Shown here piece after piece: positions 31,287-41,405 of a stretch of 64,000 bases of DNA (its first letter is position 1; each line of letters opens with the position of its first letter). Both the position numbers and the translations under genes were made by a program. Origin of the DNA: Agapetus fuscipes (lineage: Eukaryota > Arthropoda > Insecta > Trichoptera > Glossosomatidae); the NCBI GenBank assembly GCA_951799405.1, contig OX637350.1:3705852-3769851 (forward strand), read 5' to 3'. The notes under the pieces were generated by a model. It had not been told where the DNA came from and made no database searches. It saw only the letters and a list, made by a program, of their open reading frames with translations.

Positions 31287-31500
31287 GCCACCCATACTGT
31301 AAAAAATGGTTCACTTTGCCAATGTCACCCCTGTTTCAGGGAAGGTCGGTTCATTTGAGATTGGGTTTTTATATTGTAGGTCCACATGCGGCATGTATTA
31401 GCGCGAAATTATACATGTCTGTTTGTGGGAATGCGTTTAATATGAATCTTTCATGATATATATCTTTGCAGCTGAGATTTAGATTTAGATTAGATTTAGA
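31287..31500 (+). mobile_element. Rep-A copy, two deletions
   Basis: Starts at CCACCCATACTGTAAAAAAT. The block CAAGAGTTGCAGGGCTTATG is deleted. The tail is 6-bp type and runs into a reversed LINE tail at about 31498. Confidence 0.88.
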
Positions 31501-31551
31501 TGATGATTTATAGAGCGCCGTTTTGTGAATAGTCACTGCAAGGGCGCTTAA
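31498..31551 (-). mobile_element. LINE 3' tail remnant
   Basis: ATGATGATTTATAGAGCGCC and GTCACTGCAAGGGCGCTTA are the reversed GGCGC hairpin tail of the L2/CR1-like family. Confidence 0.72.
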
Positions 31552-31554
31552 ATT

Positions 31555-31800
31555 AATTCCTTGACTAATAGGATTCCTCGACGTACGATGTGGTAGGAGG
31601 CTGGCCACCCATACCTTAAAAAAATGTTTCACTTTGACAATGTCACCATGAAGGTCATCAACAGTTGCAGAGTTAATGTTTAGTAGAGGCTTGGATTTAA
31701 TTTGTACGTACGCATGAAGCAGTGTCTTTTCGTAGGCATGCATTTGATATGAATTTTAAATGTTACTATTTCTTTGCAACTTAGAATATAGATTATAAAT
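31555..31800 (+). mobile_element. Rep-A copy, old
   Basis: Forward copy with head ATTCCTTGACTAATAGG and a duplicated, altered head region. It lacks CCTGTTTCAGGG. It ends in CTTTGCAACTTAGAATATAG. Confidence 0.82.
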
Positions 31801-32455
31801 AAAAGATCTAACGGAGCATCCGGGTTTTTTCATCGTTCTACAAAATGTTAGGTATACAATTAAATACAAAAACATAACAATTATGTATTTATTTAGATCT
31901 TTGCCTAAAGCGGTTTAAAGGAAAACTGTTTTGTGAACCATTGACCAACCTGCTTTAAGAAAAAAAAAAAAAAAAATTCCCATTATAAAAGTTTCTTTTT
32001 TTCTTGTATGAAAGTATGAACTTCAATGGATTTTTTGTTTGTGAGAAATCTTACAGAATTTCTTAGATTTACTGCGAAAGCGGTGAAATTTAATTTGACT
32101 CAAGTAAAGAAGGAAAGTAGGTAAGTCAAACGCTCTGAGTTCTGACACAACAAACGTTTTCTCGGTATTTTTACATTATTTGGTATAAACCATGGACTAA
32201 TAATGTCTGTGGACTAGAAACGCAAATAGACACTGCATCCGTTTCAACTTACTTAACTGCAAATCGTCCTTAGTTAGAAAGAAACAAAAATCTCCACAGT
32301 TTTCACTCTGTAAACAGAAAAACTTTGGTGAATCTACGGAATCTTTCCAGAAAGTTGGCAGCATAAAAATTCATGCCTGAGCAAACGCTGTGGGTACGCG
32401 TTTTAATGTATTTATTTATTTTTAAATATTATGGGATGTGTAATTACTGGTGCTA
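31801..32455. other. No gene recognised
   Basis: AT-rich with an A run of 17 at 31960..31976. Confidence 0.4.
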
Positions 32456-32788
32456 CGCTACTAAGCTACACATTTAGTGTAACTTCTTGGCGCGTTCTCC
32501 CCGTTTTGTTATTGCATTTGGCTAGTGAAATCTATTTATTTTTACAGGTAAGGACACCGGCCTTACGTCAACCACGTCAGTTGAAGTGGAGGTTTCCCAG
32601 TTCCCAAGCGAGCTGGTACTCATTTATTGTGAAGGCTGAGAATACCTTGTTGGTATTTTATTTTGGGCTTGAAATAAACATCGAAACGGGAAATCATTTA
32701 TGACACCTATGCCTTCGCCTCGGTGGGATTCAAACTCGAGCTTTCGGCATGGAATGTAAGCACTCTACCAACCGAGCTATCGACCGGA
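32456..32788 (-). mobile_element. SINE-B copy, full length
   Basis: Starts with CTACTAAGCTACACATTTAG and ends at the tRNA head (CCAACCGAGCTATCGACCGG). The A box is well kept; the B box reads GGGATTCAAACTC in reverse, with one change. Confidence 0.9.
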
Positions 32789-32844
32789 CTCGAAATACAA
32801 AATTTGAAAAGTAAGAAGTTATAGGATTTCTATTATATATAATC

Positions 32845-32915
32845 CAATGATGATGATGATAATGATTTCTTTATCAGCGCCGTTTCGTGACTCAATGTCA
32901 CTCCAAGGGCGCTTA
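32845..32915 (-). mobile_element. LINE 3' tail with ATG repeats
   Basis: ATGATGATGATGATAATGAT, then TTTATCAGCGCCGTTTCGTG and CACTCCAAGGGCGCTTAG. It is the exact mirror of the tail at 29089. Only 35 bp away begins the 5S-tRNA SINE. Confidence 0.8.
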
Positions 32916-32950
32916 GTAGTTTACTGGGCGAAAAAGTGTGTCTTCATTTA

Positions 32951-33314
32951 GAAGTTAAGCAACATTGGGTGCGGACAGTACTTGGATGGGTAACCGCTCA
33001 GGTACACCGCGTGTCGTTGGCATCTTGGACCGGTCCGTAGTCCGTAGTGGCAACACTTCGGACTCGTAAATGAAAGGTTGTGGATTCGGATCCCGGTGGA
33101 GCACAAAAATATACCATTTATATTTCGAATGTGCTTTTGCTGAGTTGAAAAACTTCATAAACCTTTACCAAAGACCGGTCACTGAAAGGTCCATACAACC
33201 TTACAACAACTGGGTCTTGCTTGTGAATTGGCGCTTTCTACAGCGACGACCAAGCTCGCAGAGGGCTCTTGAGGTGTGATACACACAAAAACAGCGCTCA
33301 CCAAATAAATCATC
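32951..33314 (+). mobile_element. 5S-tRNA chimeric SINE-C, tail variant 1
   Basis: Three modules. 32951..33022 is 5S-derived (GAAGTTAAGCAACATTGGG, ACTTGGATGGGTAACCGCTC, GTGTCGTTGGC). 33026..33250 is the tRNA-like head and body (GACCGGTCCGTAGTCC, GTGGATTCGGATCCCGG, AGACCGGTCACTGAAAGG). 33261..33301 is the LINE-like tail (GAGGGCTCTTGAGGTGTGAT, ACAGCGCTCACC). The 5' part of 5S is missing. Both Pol III promoter types are visible in sequence. Confidence 0.93.
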
Positions 33315-33334
33315 CTAATATTATTATTATTCAT

Positions 33335-33458
33335 CCTCCTCTATAGCTCCTCAATCGTCCTGGACCTTCAGATTTCTGGTGGCAGCTGGTTCCAGGTCGC
33401 AGGACCGGAAACCGCAAAAGCACGGTCTCCGAAAATAGTGGCAATTTTCCTTCCAAGT
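33335..33458 (-). mobile_element. L2/CR1-like LINE C-terminal fragment
   Basis: The minus strand encodes FGDRAFAVSGPATWNQLPPE and, after a break, RSRTIEEL. This is the conserved end of L2/CR1-type proteins. It lies immediately downstream of the SINE-C copy. Confidence 0.82.
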
Positions 33459-33701
33459 TAAAAAGAGACATATTAACATTTAAAATTCATATTAAATGCA
33501 TGCACACAAATAGGTACGTGTAAGGTCGCGTTAACAATGCCGCATGTGGACTTTCAATATAAAAACCCAATCACCAATGAACATAAGGCCTGCAACTCTT
33601 GCTTGCTGACCTTCCCTGAAACAGGGGTGACATTGGCAAAGTAAACCATCTTTTTACAGTTTGGGTGGTCAGCCTCATACCAATCTATAAGTCAAGGAAT
33701 A
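33459..33701 (-). mobile_element. Rep-A copy without tail array
   Basis: Reverse copy from ACATATTAACATTTAAAATT to GTCAAGGAAT. TTGCTTGCTGACC is a 4-bp local duplication. Confidence 0.9.
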
Positions 33702-34165
33702 GGAAAGGTAGTATACGGAACGGTATAGTATGTATCAAGGCTGTAAGGCAGTTTCTTCTCCATCATTATTATACCTCACTGGTACCAAGTACCAGGTCTC
33801 GTCTGCGTGTCCACAGCGCCTACGCAGTATTCCTCGGGTGACTCTTTCCTCGCTCCCTGCGGAAGTGTGAACTGTACATTGTGAGCTGTGACGGTATTGA
33901 ATTAATACATTCAAACTTCCGGGTCCGAATCCATAAATCTGACTTTGTACAAACACCGGGCGAATCCGGGTTACTGTCAGAGATGTGCCCGCTCGATGTT
34001 AATTTCGTATTTGAAATATTAGATACTCTGTAGAACTCTTTAGTAAAGAATAACTTTACTCATGTGATTATATGTATATTCGATAAAATGTAGCACAAAA
34101 ACACATTATGAGAAGTTTAGGTTAAAATGTGTTAAATAACTTCAGGGATACGACATTAAACAACA
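33702..34165. other. No gene; GC-richer island
   Basis: 33770..33990 is richer in GC than its surroundings and carries a 73-codon minus-strand frame without a known motif. It includes the mirror word CTGGTACCAAGTACCAG. It might be a degraded LTR or unknown repeat. Confidence 0.4.
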
Positions 34166-34750
34166 ATCCAATAATCTATCTATAATCTTAGCTGCAAAGA
34201 TATGTTAATATTTAAGGCTTTAATTAAATGCATGCCCACAGATAGGCACATGTAGGTTCGCGCCTACACATTCTGCATATGTGCATACAACACCTTTTCT
34301 CAGGGTCAGTCTCTCCTCCACTGACCCACGCCCTGTATATCCATCCCATCCGGGGATGTGTCACAGGACTCGCATGCAAAAGTTATGTGAGATGCGAGTG
34401 GCAGAAGGCCTTCCGTGAAGTTACACTTTCCCAAGTGTTTACACAAAGCAAAGGAGGCTCAGAAATCACTGAAAGATTATAGCCGTGAGGGTTTAGGGCT
34501 CGATGATTTTAAATTTACAAACAAAAATGCAAAGTGATTCTGAGCATCTTAACATAATATGACTTAAGGCCTAGAATTCGAGATGCTACTACTGAGACTG
34601 TTCGGGAGGTGCATATGTGCATACAGTTTAAAATAACCTAAACTTTGCAACTTCTGCCGCCTTTCCCTGAAATCGATGTGGCATTGGCAAAAGTGAACCA
34701 ATTTTTACTGCACCGGGGGCCAGTCTCATACCAATCTATCAGTCAAGGAG
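34166..34750 (-). mobile_element. Rep-A copy split by Rep-G
   Basis: Reverse copy related to the one at 21658. The distal part is 34166..34289 and the head part 34610..34750. Rep-G and a duplicated 16-bp target separate them. Confidence 0.9.
34290..34609 (+). mobile_element. Rep-G retroposon with 16-bp duplication
   Basis: Flanked on both sides by TGCATATGTGCATACA (34274..34289 and 34610..34625). Its first 245 bp are over 90% identical to 26554..26804 in reverse, with the same 5' start (ACACCTT). About 75 bp more follow at the 3' end, ending in CTGTTCGGGAGG. A frame with HPIRGCVTGLACKSYVRCEW is readable in both copies but may be chance. Confidence 0.88.
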
Positions 34751-34777
34751 CCCATTAGATGAAAAAAAAAAATTTGG

Positions 34778-34927
34778 CTGATTTATTTGGTGAGCGCTGT
34801 TTTGTGTGTATCACACCTCAAGAGCCCTGTGCCAGCTTGGTCGTCGCTGTAGAAAGCGCTAAGTCTCAAGCAAGACCCAGTTGCTGTAAGGCTGGATGGA
34901 CCTTTTGATGACCGGTCTTTGGTAAAG
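34778..34927 (-). mobile_element. SINE-C 3' part, tail variant 1
   Basis: Starts with TTATTTGGTGAGCGCTGTTT and TCACACCTCAAGAGCCCTG, then GTTGCTGTAAGGCTGGATGG, and stops at ACCGGTCTTTGGTAAAG. The tRNA head is lost. Confidence 0.87.
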
Positions 34928-35328
34928 ACTAATACTCGATACTCGGCTATTCGATAAACCTTGTACTGGTCGCATCTCTAGTCGCTACTCCTTACAAAAC
35001 ATGCTACATCATGTATTTTTCTTATTTCCTCCCTCGCCCAAGCCAAACGTTTATATTTAAATTTGTGAACACCGCCTTCTGGCAAAGAATTACAATACAA
35101 TAGATTGATGGATTATTTTCTTTTTTATTTGGAAGCCGTACGAATTATTTTTTTGCGAAGCAGTACGAATTATTTTTTTGGAAATGAACACAGCAAAAAA
35201 CAAAATTGAAATCAATTATTTATCACACACTACATGTGCTTAATTTTTTTTACTTTAACATGATTGATGAAGACGTGTTCTTTTCATAGATCTTTAAAAG
35301 AAACTTATTTTACGCAAACGCAACCAAA
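34928..35328. other. AT-rich spacer
   Basis: A short local duplication (GTACGAATTATTTTTTTG twice at 35138..35182); no gene. Confidence 0.45.
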
Positions 35329-35441
35329 CACAACAAAGCTACACATATAGCGCAACTTCTTGCAGCGTTATCCCCGAAAGGTATCGCATTGGCGAGTGGA
35401 ACCTGTTTATTTTTACAGGTGAGGGGGCCGGCTTTACACCC
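35329..35441 (-). mobile_element. SINE-B 3' fragment
   Basis: AAGCTACACATATAGCGCAA through TTTTTACAGGTGAGGGGGCC; only the 3' third of the element. Confidence 0.85.
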
Positions 35442-35569
35442 TTATTTTAAATTGATTTGTTATTGATAACAGCTTAAAACCAAAACGGTAGAATTTTCTG
35501 TTACAAAAAAGCAAACATTTTTCATAGATCTTGTTAGTCGTTTAGAACTAAAAGCAGCAATCTTTTTTT

Positions 35570-35881
35570 TTAAGAAATCCTGTGCGGGGACTCCCTAGAT
35601 TCTAGAGACTCTAGGGGTCTATGACACTTGTTGTAGTGCCGAGAAGGGGTACGAGCTTGGTCGTCGCTACAAAGCGCCAATACTCAAGCAAGACCCAGTT
35701 TCTGTAAGGCTGGATGGAGTTTTAGTGACCGGTCTTTGGTAAAGCTTTTATGATTTTTTTCAACCCAGCGAAGAGCATATTTGGAAATATAACTGGAATA
35801 TTTGTTGTGCTATGCCGGGATTCGAATCCACAACCTTCCATTTACGAGTCCGAAGTGTTGCCACTGGACTACGGACCGGTC
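35570..35881 (-). mobile_element. SINE-C, tail variant 2
   Basis: Reverse, near full length. AAGAAATCCTGTGCGGGGAC is the tail end, then TGACACTTGTTGTAGTGCCG and the body, with the tRNA head ending at CTGGACTACGGACCGGTC. The B-box region GGGATTCGAATCCAC (reverse) is well kept. No 5S head. Confidence 0.93.
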
Positions 35882-35938
35882 AATCTATAATTTTTATAAC
35901 AAAAAGATCCTACATGTAATTTCTTTAAGGTACATGTT

Positions 35939-36097
35939 GTTCCTTGACTAATAAATTGGTGTGCGCCTGCCCTCCCAATGTGTTAAAATAATGGTTTACT
36001 TTTGCCAATGCCATACGAGGTTTGGTTTGTTTTGTATGTACACATGCAGCGCTTTAAATTTCAATACATCTTTGCAATTTAGATTATAAACTAAAGA
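35939..36097 (+). mobile_element. Rep-A copy with central deletion
   Basis: Head GTTCCTTGACTAATAAATTG and tail CTTTGCAATTTAGATTATAA flank a body shortened by about 90 bp. Confidence 0.8.
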
Positions 36098-36435
36098 AAG
36101 ATTCCTATCAGAAATACTCATGGGTCTCATGTGAACAACGTTATTCCAATAAAAATAAATATTTACACAGTACAAACTTGATCCATTAAAAACAAAAGAA
36201 GTCTTTGCAATTTAGCTTTAAATCGATACTTTTATAACTGTTAGAAGAAATTTTTAAAGTATAAAAATCTTCGTTAAACTTTCGAGTTAACATTTTCCAA
36301 GCTTCCCTAATTGTGTTAATTCGAACAGTTTGAAATTTTAATTGTCGCGAGTTTTTTTATTCGTCTGCTTGCAAAAATAATTGATCCGAGTAACGACCGC
36401 CAAAGTGTGCAAAAAGTTTTAAGCGGATCTCAATT
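36098..36435. other. AT-rich spacer
   Basis: No gene or repeat recognised. Confidence 0.4.
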
Positions 36436-36515
36436 ATTGTAGACTTTACTGCTCTCCAACCCTCCAAATCTCCCTCCACATTTTCACACTCCATTTCTAT
36501 TTTCCACGGAGGTAG
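36436..36515 (-). mobile_element. RTE-like LINE 3' remnant
   Basis: CTCTCCAACCCTCCAAATCTC and CACATTTTCACACTCCATTT match, in reverse, the terminal region of the RTE-like family. Very short. Confidence 0.45.
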
Positions 36516-36548
36516 GTAGGTATGCGTGCCTTGAACCGGGAAGCCAAA

Positions 36549-36856
36549 AATACAACTCGCAACTAAGCTACACAAATAGTGTAACTTCTTGCCTGCGTTA
36601 TCCCCGAAGGCGGCTGGCCTTACACCAACCACTCCATTTGAATTAAGGGTTTACCAGCTCCCGAGGTTGCTGATACTCATTTCTTGTGAAGGCTTAGCCG
36701 GTATTTATTTTGGGTTTGAAATACCCATCGAAACGGGAAATCATTTCTGTCATCCTCGGCGGAGATCGAATCCTTGCTCTCGGCATGGAATGCAATCATT
36801 ACACCAAATGAGCGATCAACCGGACTTTTTACAAGCTTGGTGGTCGCTACAAAGCG
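36549..36856 (-). mobile_element. Composite SINE (C tail joined to SINE-B)
   Basis: 36549..36825 is a reverse SINE-B. At its tRNA head (GATCAACCGGAC) it joins through a TTTTT spacer to 36831..36856, the end of the SINE-C body (CAAGCTTGGTGGTCGCTAC). The C part is truncated to about 30 bp. The junction is the same as at 60979 and 63390. Confidence 0.88.
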
Positions 36857-36869
36857 TAGCAAGTATGAT

Positions 36870-37165
36870 TATTTGACGAGATATCCTATATCTGGCGTAG
36901 CACGTGTAATTATTTGACGTGATATCTTATATCTTGTGTAGAAATTATTATTATATGACGAGTTATCCTATATTTGGCGTAGCAAGTACGGTTATTTGAG
37001 GATATATCCCATATTATCTGGCAAAGCAAGAAAATTATTTGTAAAAAAACAAAGTAAAAAAACAAAGATATCTCACATATATCTGGCGTAGCACCTGCGA
37101 CTATTTGACGGAATATCCTATATTTGGCGTAGCAAGTGTGATTATTTGACAAGATATCCCGTCTT
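36870..37165. repeat. 41-bp tandem repeat, about seven units
   Basis: TATTTGACGAGATATCCTAT with TGGCGTAGCA follows a 41-bp step (36870, 36911, 36952, 36993, and again 37102, 37143). One unit near 37034..37070 is disrupted by AC and AG rich sequence. An 80-codon minus-strand frame is a by-product. Confidence 0.88.
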
Positions 37166-37430
37166 TATCTAGAGAAGAGGTTCAAGTTGGTGAAATGGGG
37201 CTTGGGGAGACTCAAATGCAGCTGGAGTTTCCGCAGAACGTAAAACAAAATGCAGTTTGTGTTGTGGTGCGATGTTGCAAATTGTACTCGTAGCGGATCC
37301 GGCGTAGACTTGAGGAGATAAGGATGAATTTCAGTGTTTTGTTTCTCTCAAACCTTGCAGCTCTGGATGTAATTTTATTTCGTCTTCTAATAGATGCGAT
37401 TAATTTCAAATTGATAATTATCTAAAATCC
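37166..37430. other. Unassigned spacer
   Basis: A 65-codon minus-strand frame (37212..37409) has no recognised motif. Confidence 0.35.
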
Positions 37431-37673
37431 ATATTTAAGTTGCAAAGATTTATATTATTGAAGATTTATATTACATGCATTCCCATCAGCAGGCACATAA
37501 AAGTTCGCGCTCACACATTCCGAATGTGGGCTTACAACATTAAAAGCCAATCTTAAATTATCATTATACATGCAACTCTTGCCAACCTGAAACAGGGGTG
37601 ACATCTAGGCAAAGTGATCCATTTTTTGCAATTAGATTAGTCAGCCTCATACCAACCTGTAAGTCGAGGAATA
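37431..37673 (-). mobile_element. Rep-A copy, diverged
   Basis: Reverse copy without a tail array. CAACTCTTGCCAACCTGAAA shows a 9-bp loss in the CCTGTTTCAGGGAAGG block. The head CAACCTGTAAGTCGAGGAAT is complete. Confidence 0.87.
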
Positions 37674-39207
37674 ACAAAAATCGAGAGCAAGAAGATCTCT
37701 CAGTGAGTTGTATCTTTATAAACGTTAAAATTCAAATTAAAATAAAAACCCTGTTTTGTGTATGGTAATCTGCTAAAAATTCCCTTGCTAATGATATCCA
37801 GTCATATCATAAAGACCTTAAAAACAACTAAAGTTTCTTTGACGTGAACGTAAGATTCGTTAGTTTCAATATTTAAAAAATCACACAATCTTACGTTAAC
37901 AACTAATTGCAATACTTTCTTGTGAAAATGGTATCTAAATTACTGAACCAAATGTTAATTATTATAACCCTTATCTCTTTTTGACAACAATGTATCAAAA
38001 ATTCAAACAATGTACACGACTAGTACAAATGTACATTAGATCAACTACATGCACGATTAATATCACATCAGAAGGTTCTAGTTTCCACTCAAAAACCTCA
38101 TAAAGTTGTATCAAGTGAGTCCTTGTAAAAAGGTTCTACAAGCAGGCCAACAAGCTGGAATGAAAACGTTTTTTTACAGCTTGATAAAACATGTATTTGC
38201 ACGGAGGGTAATGGTCGTTCTACTAACAAGTGATGCTCAACTGGTGGTCCAAAGAAAGGCTATCTAGCATGCACAAATAAATTGCCAAAATTTTTATTTA
38301 AAGCAATGGCGTTGACCAAAAAACGTAGACTGAAGACGTTGAAGCTTAGAGAAGGCGTTTTGTCCCCTTAGTGCTAGTTTGTCTTATATTCAACAGATAT
38401 AATTTCACATGAGCAATGTTTGTAAGTTTACTGGACCAATGTATCTAATAAAAACTGGAAAAAGATTTTGGAAATATTAAAAACAACTCTCACATTATCA
38501 TTTTTTTTCTTAGCTCAGATTTTGTTGAATGTGATTCTTAAGAAGATTAAATTGAAATGTCACCTTCGGATCAAGTGGTACATAAGCCAATCGCGTTTAG
38601 ATTATCAACGCGCTACTGTATAAGCCCATTTAATGATTCAATTCTATAACAGCTTCCAAGCTCAAAAATTATATTGACGCAAATTTTGTATCATTGTCTT
38701 TTAAAAAAATATTCAAAATGTTTTATGTAATGTTTCGATGAACACTCCATTCTGATAACTTGTGTTAGGTACCTAACAACAAAATATAACCACAAAGCAC
38801 TAAAAAAGATCCGAGGTTAAAGTCAACCACAAAAAGTGGTCCCTGGTTGAAACACAAAAATCCAGTGGTCAGTGCTTTAAAAATTGGGTTTCGAACTACT
38901 GGACGACGGGTATAACTACCGGCAGGATGTAGCTAATAACAATGAAACCGTTGAATATATTAAAAATGGTAGCCTCTAATTTCCCGCCACCCCAGCTGCG
39001 ACACGTTTAATTCAGTGTTCATTTCATCGCGCCATAAAAGCTCGTAACCATCTCTACAAATTTTGCAGAAAAAAACAAAGAAGACGTTTAAAAAATTATC
39101 AAAATTAACTGTGAATAAAGGACGGTAATTATAGATTGGGAACGCAACGCAATAGATTGGGAAAACCAGGAAAATAATTGTTCCTTTAGTAAAAGAATTT
39201 AATCATA
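37674..39207. other. No gene; contains one dispersed-repeat copy
   Basis: 38385..38545 (TCACATGAGCAATGTTTGTA, CTCTCACATTATCA, CTTAGCTCAGATT) is homologous to the inside of the inverted-repeat element at 53391..53627. The rest is AT-rich without frames. Confidence 0.55.
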
Positions 39208-39443
39208 GAAACTAAAGAAAGTGTGAAAGGAAAAAGAGGGAAGGGACGACTGAGAAAAGTATGGACTGATCAGATTGAGGAGATTGTGAAAGAATGGGAT
39301 ATAGAAAGTGAGCGTAAAAGAAGAAAACACATGAAAAAGGTGATGGATATGAATTAATTGAAAGAGGTATGTAAGGATAGTAAAAATGGAGGCAGCTCTG
39401 CAGAGGCTCTGGCCACCCCTAGCGGAATGGCGACAGAGTTACA
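39208..39443 (+). mobile_element. RTE-like LINE C-terminal remnant
   Basis: The frame reads KGKRGKGRLRKVWTDQIEEI, VKEWDIESERKRRKHMKKV, MDMN, a stop, then LKEVCKDS. It ends with CTGGCCACCCCTAGCGGAAT. It is the clearest version of this 3' end, broken by one stop. Confidence 0.82.
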
Positions 39444-39542
39444 GTTTACAGAACTTGTAGATTCTGTGGACACCTTTTAATGCGGAAAATGTTTCAAAAG
39501 CGATTTAAACGTTTGCACAAACAGTACCCTGAGAAGGAGTTT

Positions 39543-39748
39543 GCAAAACTTGAGTAAAGTAAAGTTTACGGAAAGTATTAAAGAAGGATTTTCCCCAAAA
39601 TCTGCCGTTTTTGTTTGTTTAAACTTGATTTTTTTTGATCACTGTAACTCTTTTGCAAAGACCATAAAGTGTAAGAAACAAAAACCGCAGATTTTGGGGA
39701 AAATCACTCTTCAATACTTTCCGTAAACTTTACTTTACTCAAGTTTAG
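39543..39748. mobile_element. Foldback element, 75-bp arms
   Basis: Left arm 39543..39620 and right arm 39674..39748 share AACTTGAGTAAAGTAAAGTT and GATTTTCCCCAAAATCTGC at about 93% identity, with a 50-bp loop. No protein is plausible in it. Confidence 0.85.
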
Positions 39749-39949
39749 CAACTCGTACTAAGTGTACAGGGGTGGAAGTCTCGATGATCACTGTCTATAG
39801 ATCTTAACAACATTTGAAGATAGGCGAAATAAAACATTGCGGCGTATCAACAGCTGATCCATTTTATATGGAACAATGAGCAGTTATTCATGCACCGCAA
39901 TGGTTTATTTCCTTTTATCTTCAAATAGGAACGGTAAGATCTACCGACG

Positions 39950-40112
39950 GCCGTTGGGACTTCCCCCCCAGCTATGCCACCCTTGCCAGTATTTTATTTT
40001 GAATTTTAAATAAACACCGATACGGGAAATCATTTCTAGAACCCTCGGTGGGATTCTAACCAGTAGAGTTCTTGGCATGGAATGCAAGCACTCTGCCAAC
40101 GGAGCTATCGAC
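39950..40112 (-). mobile_element. SINE-B 5' part
   Basis: Reverse. Body motif CACCCTTGCCAGTATTTTAT, then CATGGAATGCAAGCACTCTG and the tRNA head GGAGCTATCGACCAG. The B box is disrupted (GGGATTCTAACCAG in reverse). It is directly followed by the tail of a Rep-A copy. Confidence 0.87.
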
Positions 40113-40115
40113 CAG

Positions 40116-40372
40116 ATCTATAATAATAATCTATAATCTAAGTTGCAAGGATATATTCATTTAAAGCTCTCAAATGCATGCCCACAAACAAACACGTATA
40201 GTTCGCGCTTACAAATGCTGAATGTGTACGTACAAATAAAATCCAAACCTCAAATGAACATAAACCCTACAACTTTTGCCGACCTTCCCTGACACAGGGG
40301 TGACATTGGCAAAGTGAACCATTTTTTACAGTATGGGTGGTCAGCCTCATACCAACCTATAAGTCAAGGAAT
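40116..40372 (-). mobile_element. Rep-A copy, full length, 7-bp tail
   Basis: ATCTATAATAATAATCTATA tail, complete body and GTCAAGGAAT head. One variant, CCTGACACAGGGGTGAC. Confidence 0.93.
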
Positions 40373-40450
40373 CATTTTCTTTAAAAAAATTCATGATTTA
40401 AATTTAAAAGATTTTATTGATTGTAGAGGCATTAACTTTGTAATCGTTCA

Positions 40451-40677
40451 TTAATGATAAAAGAAAAACAGCTTTGTTTTCGATTACGTGAGTATTTATT
40501 TTTATATACCACAACCGGTTTCGCAAACCTCCGTTTGCATCGTCAGGTGGATCAATTAATATGATCAATTAATTGATCCACCTGACGATGCAAACGGAGG
40601 TTTGCGAAACCGGTTGTGGTATATAAAAATAAATACTCACGTAATCGAAAACAAAGCTGTTTTTCTTTTATCATTAA
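40451..40677. mobile_element. Perfect 110-bp palindrome, Penelope-like ends
   Basis: Arms 40451..40560 and 40568..40677 are exact reverse complements with a 7-bp loop (ATGATCA). Each arm has CACCTGACGATGCAAACGGA, then GGTTTGCGAAACCGGTTGTG, then TATAAAAATAAATACTCACG, the GATG/stem-loop/CGAAACC/AATAAA layout of Penelope-like 3' ends. The ends TTAA/TTAA could instead be a piggyBac-type duplication. Confidence 0.85.
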
Positions 40678-41035
40678 AAGATTTTCTTTGAAAACCATAC
40701 AAATTTACTATTAATAATGGATGAGTTTAAAATATCATCATATAAACTACGTCCGATCATGAACCATGAATAAAAATACTTTTCCTGCCTGTCCCTGAAA
40801 TAACAAATAGAACAGAAAAATTGTCCATTGTCAAACGGACCGGACCTATTGTTGTAAAAAAATCTGATAGGCCATTATAACAAAAGCAATCTTTTTGGGG
40901 GGAAAACTTTTATAAAATAAATAATTGCTTCATTATAGTCGGTAATGCCTTTTGATATTCAAATTCAAATATTTCATAATTAGCGTACAGCCTTAAATAT
41001 AAGCCGAGCCTTCTTGCTATAGGCAAAGTAAAGAC
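40678..41035. other. AT-rich spacer
   Basis: No gene recognised. Confidence 0.4.
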
Positions 41036-41405
41036 AAGTTAGAACGACACGTTGACAAAACGACACATGAAAGAACAACACATGACAGAAAATAACAATC
41101 ACAGAGCATCACATGACAAAACGTCATTATGACAAAACAACACAGAAAAAACATCACTATGACAATGTTTTTTCATGTGCCGTTTATGGTATGTTCGGTT
41201 TTAGGTATGTGATATTTTTTTATGTGATGATTTGTCTTGTGATGTTTTGTCATTGTAATGTTTCGTCATGTTGATGTTTTGTCATTGTTGTACTGTCACT
41301 GTTCACTTGATGTACTATCATTGTCATGTTCTGTCACGTGTTGTTCGGTCATGTGTCGCTCTGTCATGTGTCGTTATATCATGTGGTTTTGTCATGTGCA
41401 GTTTT
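41036..41405. repeat. Strand-switching short-repeat array
   Basis: From 41036 to about 41170, words such as GACAAAACGACACATGA recur at roughly 15-20 bp. From about 41180 to 41405 the reverse complements recur (TCATGTGTCG, TGTCATGTG, GATGTTTTGTCATTG). The array is thus a large degenerate inverted repeat. Related words are at 62249 and 62650. Confidence 0.78.

Noticed and set aside
31369..31743. 124-codon minus-strand frame
   Set aside because: It spans two Rep-A copies and a LINE tail; no homology to known proteins is apparent.
36870..37165. CRISPR array
   Set aside because: Units are contiguous 41-bp tandem repeats without unique spacers, in a eukaryotic repeat-rich setting.
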